NCBI GenBank assembly: GCA_048264125.1 | Contig: JBLXDM010000011.1 | Span: forward strand, 102,118-166,117 | DNA: 64,000 bases | Direction: 5' to 3' | Source: M1-B18 sp048264125 | GTDB lineage: Bacteria; Bacillota; Clostridia; Peptostreptococcales; Natronincolaceae | In this document: positions 58,465-64,000 of the stretch, piece after piece | Numbering within the stretch: the first letter of the stretch is position 1 | Layout: every line of letters starts with the position of its first letter | Notes under the pieces: generated by a model | Database searches by the model: none | What the model saw: the letters and a program-made list of their open reading frames with translations, nothing else | Told to the model about the DNA's origin: nothing | Program-made: the position numbers and the translations under genes

Positions 58465-59635
58465 TCACTCCTAGATGAGCACTGCTGGGAATATTGATAA
58501 TAGACCTTTCCAGCACCTCCGCTATAGAAAGGTCCATGCTGGGACAGCCTTGATACATCGGGAGCTTATTCATCAAAGTCCACACAGGCCGAGTTAATAT
58601 TCCCTCCCTATGGGTTGCCGATAACAGCGCATCCCTCTCCTCCCAGCACTCTTCAGCTAAGACCAGAGTATTCAGCCAATAATTACTGCGGCCATATTCG
58701 GGCTCCTTAAAGAAGCTGATCCCCTCCACCTGTCGAAAAGCCGTCTCATATTTAGCCGCTAGAGCACGCTTGCTTTTAAGGAAGCTCTCAATATTTTCAA
58801 TTTGCCCACAGCCAAGGGCGGCATTTATATTGGGCATGCGATAATTGTAGCCTATCTTATCATGCACATAGGCCCATTTGTGGGGAAGCTTTGCCGTAGT
58901 GGTGATATGCCGTATCTCCTCTGCCAGTGCAGAATCATTGGTCAATATTGCACCGCCCCCGCCAGTTGTAACTATCTTATTTCCGTTAAAGCTTAAGACG
59001 GATAGCCTTCCCCAATTTCCTGTATGCCTGCCTTTATAATAGGAGCCGAGGGATTCTGCCGCATCCTCCACAAGCGCTATATGATACTCATTGCATATGT
59101 CCAATAGTGGCTCCAGATCGACAGGATGACCAAAAGCATGCATGGCTACAATGGAACTTATGGGTCGCATGGTTTTCCTGTTATAGCATTTTCTATTCTT
59201 TATGATGGCTATATCCTTCAAATGAGCCTTTAGCTTCTTAATGTTAATTCCGAGGCTTATGGTGTCGCTGTCGACAAAATGGGGTATAGCCTTGCAATAG
59301 TAAACGGCATTAGCGGTGGCTACAAAGGTGAGGGCCGGAACCAATACCTCATCTCCCTCCTGAACCCCTGAATATTTTAAGCAAATATGCAGTGCTGCCG
59401 TACCATTAACAACCGCTATGGCATGGTTTACTCCAGTATAAGCTGCTATTCTTCTCTCAAATTCACCTACATATTGGCCTGCATAGGAAACCCAGCCAGT
59501 ATCCAGGCAGTCCTTTAGATAGTCCCATTCTCTGCCCCAAAGGCTGGGCTCATGCAGTGAAATGGGGATTTTATTCATCTTTAAGATTTCTTTAAGAATG
59601 GCTGTAGTATGCTCTACATCAATACCCCTTCTCAT
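58448..59635 (-). CDS. legC: aminotransferase LegC (DegT/DnrJ/EryC1 family)
   Basis: A 395-residue PLP aminotransferase. WVSYAGQYVGEFERRIAAYT is typical of LegC, EDAAESLGS binds PLP, and the PLP lysine is in SFNGNKIVTTGGGG. It adds the 4-amino group to the 4-keto sugar from LegB. The ATG overlaps the legB stop (ATGA). About 19 residues precede the usual start of the family (an internal ATG at 59578 would remove them). Confidence 0.9.
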   Translation of the reverse strand: MRRGIDVEHTTAILKEILKMNKIPISLHEPSLWGREWDYLKDCLDTGWVSYAGQYVGEFERRIAAYTGVNHAIAVVNGTAALHICLKYSGVQEGDEVLVPALTFVATANAVYYCKAIPHFVDSDTISLGINIKKLKAHLKDIAIIKNRKCYNRKTMRPISSIVAMHAFGHPVDLEPLLDICNEYHIALVEDAAESLGSYYKGRHTGNWGRLSVLSFNGNKIVTTGGGGAILTNDSALAEEIRHITTTAKLPHKWAYVHDKIGYNYRMPNINAALGCGQIENIESFLKSKRALAAKYETAFRQVEGISFFKEPEYGRSNYWLNTLVLAEECWEERDALLSATHREGILTRPVWTLMNKLPMYQGCPSMDLSIAEVLERSIINIPSSAHLGVNDDEA

Positions 59636-60642
59636 ATATTGTACCTATCTCCCTTATACATTTTCAGATTGTCGGGATTGGTAAACCACTCTATCGTCTC
59701 TCTTAAGCCCCGCCTAAGGCCTTCCTTTGCACTATACTGGGGGGCCCAGCTCAGCAGCTCCCCAGCCCTTGAAATATCCGCCCAAAGCCGTTCCACCTCA
59801 CTTTTTTCAGGCCTAAGCCTAAGGAAATCCCTTTCTATTTCAACCTCAGCCCCCATAAGCTCAGCAATGATCTCCACAGTTTCTCCAATAGAAATCTCAT
59901 AGCCGCTGCCGATATTAATAACCTTACCAATGGCTGCCTCAGCTGTAGCCACTTCTATAAAGCCCCTTACTGTGTCCTTTATGTAGCTAAAGTCTCTTGT
60001 AGGAGTCAATGACCCTAGTTGAAGCCTTCTTGCCCCCTGTGCTATTTGTGTAATAATGGTGGGAATAACGGCTCTTGCAGACTGCCTTGGACCATAGGTA
60101 TTAAAGGGCCTTATGATGGCAACCGGTGTAGAAAAGGAATTATAGAAGGAGAGGGCCAATTGATCTGCAGCTATTTTCGAGCCCGAATAGGGTGATTGCC
60201 CCTGTAAAGGATGCTCCTCTGAAATGGGAGCATATTGGGCTGTTCCATAAACCTCACTGGTGGAGGTAATCACCAGCTTTTCCACATCCAATTCCCTGGC
60301 TGCCTGTAAAACATTCAGGGTACCCTTTATGTTTGTATCCACGTACATCTCCGGCGATTTATAGGAGTAGGGAATTGATATCAAGGCAGCTAAATGCAGT
60401 ACACAGCTGCAGCCCCGCATAGCCTCCCTTACGCCGTAGGAATCCCTTATATCTCCCCTGTATATTTCCAAAGCAGCCCTGATCTCCTCAGGTGACTCCT
60501 CCAGCCAACCATCGGAATTAAAGGAATTGTATAAAACAAAGGCTCGGACATCGTATCCCCTTCTCACCAGCTCCTCAGTTAAATGGGAGCCTATAAAGCC
60601 TTCAGCTCCCGTTACCAACAGCTTTCCATCATAAAGCTTCAT
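59632..60642 (-). CDS. legB: NAD-dependent 4,6-dehydratase LegB
   Basis: A 336-residue extended SDR: TGAEGFIGSHLTEELVRRGY, LHLAALISIPYSYKSPEMYV, TSTSEVYGTA, QGQSPYSGSKIAADQLALSF (YxxxK) and RPFNTYGPRQSARAVIP. It begins legionaminic acid synthesis by 4,6-dehydration of the nucleotide-linked GlcNAc. It is the first gene of the minus-strand cluster, divergent from the surface-protein gene at 60829. Confidence 0.9.
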   Translation of the reverse strand: MKLYDGKLLVTGAEGFIGSHLTEELVRRGYDVRAFVLYNSFNSDGWLEESPEEIRAALEIYRGDIRDSYGVREAMRGCSCVLHLAALISIPYSYKSPEMYVDTNIKGTLNVLQAARELDVEKLVITSTSEVYGTAQYAPISEEHPLQGQSPYSGSKIAADQLALSFYNSFSTPVAIIRPFNTYGPRQSARAVIPTIITQIAQGARRLQLGSLTPTRDFSYIKDTVRGFIEVATAEAAIGKVINIGSGYEISIGETVEIIAELMGAEVEIERDFLRLRPEKSEVERLWADISRAGELLSWAPQYSAKEGLRRGLRETIEWFTNPDNLKMYKGDRYNI

Positions 60643-60724
60643 CCTATTCCTCCAATCAGCATTACTATTGATATAATATATTTATTTGATTTTCCGTAAA
60701 ATAGAACCTATAGCTGGCTTTAGG

Positions 60725-60763
60725 TACCAGAAGGTACTGGTAAGGCTAAGGTCTTTTTTTACT
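60725..60763 (+). terminator. terminator-like hairpin in the leader of the large surface-protein gene
   Basis: TACCAG and CTGGTA, extended by TTAG/CTAA with bulges, are followed by GGTCTTTTTTT on the plus strand. No plus-strand gene lies before it (legB is divergent), so it may attenuate transcription into 60829. Confidence 0.5.
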
Positions 60764-60828
60764 ACTAGAACATATGCTTAACTATATACATAAAATGATT
60801 AAGGAAACTTAAATTTTGGAGTGATTTT

Positions 60829-63800
60829 ATGCTTGATAACAGCTCCCCAAAAACAAATAAGAGACAAATAATTAAGCCTCTAAAGGCAGAGGTTTATCAA
60901 TATAATGCTGTGAGCGACGGAGAAAAGAGGATATTCACTAATCAGGATGAGTTGGTGGCATATGGCAATAAAGGCATCCTGGCCCCTGATGAGGTATCCT
61001 ATTACAATCTCTTTATAAATGGAGTATTGCAGCCAAGGACAAACTATGAGCTTTCAAAGGGTCTGCTGATATTAACAACCCTTGATGTCCCACTAAGGGG
61101 CGTCATTATAATTCTTTCCTTCGTTACCTTCTTTAATGAGAAGTTTGCCCAGCTGAATCTAGCCTCCGCCGAAGGGCTTATTCCCTCCGGTGAAACCAAA
61201 GCAGGACCTGCTTCTGATCTGGAAATAACCGTAAATAGCCTGCCACAACCCCTCCAAAGCCCCCTAGTCATAGAGATTTCCTATAGTTCAGGCCCCCAGC
61301 AGCTTTCGGTGGGTCAATTAGCCAATTGGATCTTTGCATGTACAATAACAAATAGTGGCACTAGCCCTATTAGAAATTTAGCAGTAGCTGATACGATTCT
61401 ATTGGATAGGCTATTATGGGGAGAAGCAACAGCTGTGTCTAAGGGTGAGATTCGTTTTGAAGGCAAGGAAATTAAATGGCATGTTGATTCACTGGAGATT
61501 GGTGAATCTGCCTATGTTGTATTTCGTATTAGAGGATGCTTCACTGCCACAGGAACCCGTTATTTAAATCGTGCTTGGGCATTAGGAGATACCTCTGGGA
61601 AGCTTATGAAATCCTCAGTTTCTTCAGGAGAGCCAATTATAGCGACAGGTGGTTTGAATATAGTCAAGATAATAACCTCAGGACCTTTAGAGCTGCAGCT
61701 CGACAGTCCCGGTAAATGGAGAGTGGAAATAAAGATTACAAATGCCACTACCTTTAAGGCAGGTAAGCTTATTATGACAGATGAATTATTCCTTGATAGT
61801 CTTAATAAGATCAATCCCATCAGCATATCTCATGGGGCAATAGCAGCCACTGGAAAAGAAATTGTATGGAATATCGCTGCCCTAGAGGCTATGGAAACTG
61901 CAGCTTTAGTGATTGACATTGAAGGTTCATTTTCCGAGGTGGGTAGCAAAAGCCTCGACCGTGCAGAGGCAACAGGCGAAAATGTCTATGGACAGCTAGT
62001 TGCAGGCCCCACTGAGGATATCAGCATATCCGTCTCTGCAGCTATCGGAGCTGCGGCTGGCGGTCTCAAAATAGAGAAGGAAATTTTAGGCTCTCCCTTA
62101 GTGGCCTTTAAGGATAAATATAAAGAGTGGTGCTTCGCTTTAAGGATTTACAATTTATCAAAGGGCTTTATCAAGGATGTCATAGTGGTTGATTATATAT
62201 TGCTGGATGAGCTCGTGGATATAAAAATTGAAGCTCCTGTTTCGGGAGAAATTGAAGCGGCTGATGGATCAATATTCTGGAGAATACAGGAGCTGGGTCC
62301 CGGCAGCAGCTTAACTGCTACTATAAAGGTAGGCGGGTATTTTAAAGCCACGGGCTTGCGTTCTCTCAACAGAGCAATGGCAACAGGTCATTATTCCAAT
62401 AACAATTGCTTTACTATGACAGGTATTGAAGCTGGTGCTTCCATCAGGGTTTTAGATATTCAGCAGGACCTGAGGCATACCTGTATAATAACCGATAAAG
62501 TATTTTGGCAATGCCAAGACAGGTGTTTCTTAGAGGGCATATATATGGATTTGATTGGGTTGGGCTATAGGGATATTTTATTTAAGCCCGGCTATATTCC
62601 TCAGGACAGCATAAATATATCAAAGCTGGAGCATCGTCCTCATTTTAAACGGGTTAGGCTTAAAATACGAATTCCCTTTGGGGTCAATACCCCCGATGGA
62701 AAAGTAATTGAGGCTTATTTACCTGATATATATAAAGATATTATTATGTTTTTACCGGAGACAGCAAATCAGCTTTCCTATGAAATAATTGTGGAAACTA
62801 AGACGGAGCTGCTGAAGACTCCGGTTGTAGTCAACAAGCAATTGAATCTGTCAGTCGGTGTCTTTATACTACTTAAGGCTGTGGGAAAAGCACAGCTGAT
62901 GATACCCTACTACGACTATTGTCCGGAGGCTGCTGAAGGTAAGGATTATTCCATGACCTCGGCAGTCCATACAATTAGCTTTGACAAAAACTATGATAGT
63001 CTATATCCCCTTCAAAGGGGCTGTAATACAAGCAGAAGGAAAGGCAGCTGTATTCCCCCTCCTATGATATTCGGAGCTTTAGAGGTTGAAAAATACATTG
63101 TAGCAGGCCCATTAACTGTAAACTCCCTTATCAGTACATGGAGGGTAGAAATAAAGGTGACCAATAATGGACATGGCCCCGTCAGCTTTATCAAAGCCTT
63201 TGATGAGCTGCTCTTGAATAGCGTTCATTCGGTTGAAGCCATAAGCTCAAGCCAGGGAACCATTTCGGTGAAGGGAAGGCTAATAGAATGGGATATTGGT
63301 ACCCTGTATTCATTCTCTTCAGCGGTGCTTTTGCTGGATATCGCAGGCTCCTTCGATATAGCAGAAATGGATTTATCAGTTGTTAATCTTCAATACAATA
63401 CCGTATCTAATGGAGAAAAACGAGAGTTTACCAATGCCGATGAATTGACAATTTATGGTGATGCAGGAATACCCGGTCCTGACGATGTCACCTTCTACAG
63501 CTTATTTATAAATGGAGCCTTACAGCCTCCCGTAAATTATGCGGTGAGCAGAGGACATCTGTTGCTAACAACTGTCGATGTTCCCCTAGAGGGTGCCCCT
63601 GTAATTTTACAATCTATGATTGTAAAGGATGGGCTTCAACAGCTTTTAAAGGCCGATACTTATCAATACAATGCCCTTGCAGGTAATCAAAGGAGCTATA
63701 CCGACAGCGACGAGCTGACAATGTACGGTGACAAGGGAATACTTCCCCCAGAGGATGCTTCACTGTATAATCTTTATATAAATTCAGTTCTACAGCCTCC

Positions 63801-63903
63801 TATTAACTACTGGGTTGTTAAAGGGCTTCTTACTCTGACGACATCAAACCTTCCACATCTAAATGCACCGGTGTCCCTGCAATATATTACAATATATATG
63901 TAA
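60829..63903 (+). CDS. large surface protein with DUF4183, DUF11-like and SPOCS-like domains
   Basis: A 1024-residue protein. DUF4183 units occur at about 18-105 (YYNLFINGVLQPRTNYELSK), 855-945 (FYSLFINGALQPPVNYAVSR) and 950-1024 (LYNLYINSVLQPPINYWVVK). Between them are four DUF11-like beta-sandwich repeats (about 145-270, 275-395, 415-540, 745-850) with the recurring phrases LADTILLD- or FDELLLNS-type and GEIEAADGSIFWRI-type turns. A segment at about 545-710 (CIITDKVFWQCQDRCFLEG) resembles the SPOCS/DUF3794 spore-coat domain. No signal peptide, as for other spore-coat/exosporium proteins. GGAGTGATTTT precedes the ATG. Likely a spore-surface structural protein. Confidence 0.8.
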   Translation: MLDNSSPKTNKRQIIKPLKAEVYQYNAVSDGEKRIFTNQDELVAYGNKGILAPDEVSYYNLFINGVLQPRTNYELSKGLLILTTLDVPLRGVIIILSFVTFFNEKFAQLNLASAEGLIPSGETKAGPASDLEITVNSLPQPLQSPLVIEISYSSGPQQLSVGQLANWIFACTITNSGTSPIRNLAVADTILLDRLLWGEATAVSKGEIRFEGKEIKWHVDSLEIGESAYVVFRIRGCFTATGTRYLNRAWALGDTSGKLMKSSVSSGEPIIATGGLNIVKIITSGPLELQLDSPGKWRVEIKITNATTFKAGKLIMTDELFLDSLNKINPISISHGAIAATGKEIVWNIAALEAMETAALVIDIEGSFSEVGSKSLDRAEATGENVYGQLVAGPTEDISISVSAAIGAAAGGLKIEKEILGSPLVAFKDKYKEWCFALRIYNLSKGFIKDVIVVDYILLDELVDIKIEAPVSGEIEAADGSIFWRIQELGPGSSLTATIKVGGYFKATGLRSLNRAMATGHYSNNNCFTMTGIEAGASIRVLDIQQDLRHTCIITDKVFWQCQDRCFLEGIYMDLIGLGYRDILFKPGYIPQDSINISKLEHRPHFKRVRLKIRIPFGVNTPDGKVIEAYLPDIYKDIIMFLPETANQLSYEIIVETKTELLKTPVVVNKQLNLSVGVFILLKAVGKAQLMIPYYDYCPEAAEGKDYSMTSAVHTISFDKNYDSLYPLQRGCNTSRRKGSCIPPPMIFGALEVEKYIVAGPLTVNSLISTWRVEIKVTNNGHGPVSFIKAFDELLLNSVHSVEAISSSQGTISVKGRLIEWDIGTLYSFSSAVLLLDIAGSFDIAEMDLSVVNLQYNTVSNGEKREFTNADELTIYGDAGIPGPDDVTFYSLFINGALQPPVNYAVSRGHLLLTTVDVPLEGAPVILQSMIVKDGLQQLLKADTYQYNALAGNQRSYTDSDELTMYGDKGILPPEDASLYNLYINSVLQPPINYWVVKGLLTLTTSNLPHLNAPVSLQYITIYM

Positions 63904-64000
63904 AGTAAAGGGACTGACCTCAATGAACTGCTCCCTGTCAAGTAGACAGTGGAAATAACTAATAGTTCTTATGACGTCAATCATTAAATATGGTTGGCGT

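Overview
The window is chromosomal DNA from a low-GC, endospore-forming, motile, anaerobic-type Firmicute of class Clostridia. The evidence is the gene order miaA-hfq-spoVK-ynbB-lexA (a Firmicute arrangement known from Bacillus and clostridia), strong AGGAGG-type ribosome binding sites with ATG/GTG/TTG starts, a DUF4183/DUF11 surface protein of the spore-former type, and Rnf-like FMN-binding and NusG-domain-II proteins. An Alkaliphilus/Natronincola-like relative is plausible, but the genus cannot be fixed from this sequence. No rRNA, tRNA, insertion sequence or CRISPR array was seen.

Layout. (1) 1-7.1 kb: housekeeping and sporulation block: miaA end, hfq, a 5TM sensor kinase, spoVK, a P-loop GTPase with a membrane partner, ynbB, and lexA with an SOS box on its own -35. 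(2) 7.1-10.7 kb: a lexA-adjacent tyrosine recombinase, a Nudix-membrane-zinc ribbon fusion, an 88-residue protein carrying only the signature loop of Na+-pumping decarboxylases, a cold-shock gene with a long structured leader, and a pentapeptide-repeat protein. (3) 10.8-21.4 kb: metal handling: a DUF2318 protein with two FtsX-type permeases and a LolD-type ATPase, then a copper block (NusG-II protein, DUF2933, tiny Cys-rich proteins, CsoR-like repressor, Met-rich secreted protein with a frameshift, CsoR operator, CopA), then lgt and a TIGR01906 membrane protein. (4) 21.5-26 kb: OmpR-type two-component system, signal peptidase I, acetyltransferase, DUF5050 lipoprotein.

(5) 26.1-35.3 kb is the most striking part. 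Two tandem copies of a structured leader that I read as molybdenum/tungsten-cofactor (Moco/Tuco) RNA, each with its own terminator, precede a polycistron. It encodes a small kinase-like protein, an FMN-binding lipoprotein, several extracytoplasmic proteins that look like cofactor-less molybdopterin (SUOX-like) folds, an ECF S component, a secreted alkaline-phosphatase-superfamily enzyme, two ECF ATPases, an EcfT protein and a MobB-Fe-S fusion. I infer a cofactor-responsive uptake system, possibly for molybdopterin or its breakdown products.

(6) 35.3-46 kb: a stand-alone small-RNA candidate, a divergent XRE regulator/HTH-chemoreceptor locus with paired palindromic operators, UV endonuclease uvsE, a HAD phosphatase, a divergent signal-peptidase-II-like protein, coiled-coil proteins, a secreted DUF5050 protein, an ornithine/alanine racemase-like enzyme and an orphan ThiS. 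(7) 46-64 kb: a tightly coupled, all-minus-strand glycosylation cluster. It contains the GDP-GlcNAc-route legionaminic acid genes (PtmA, PtmE, PtmF, LegB, C, G, H, I, F), a MAF/DUF115 flagellin glycosyltransferase and TPR glycosyltransferases, and is flanked on both sides by plus-strand DUF4183 surface-protein genes.
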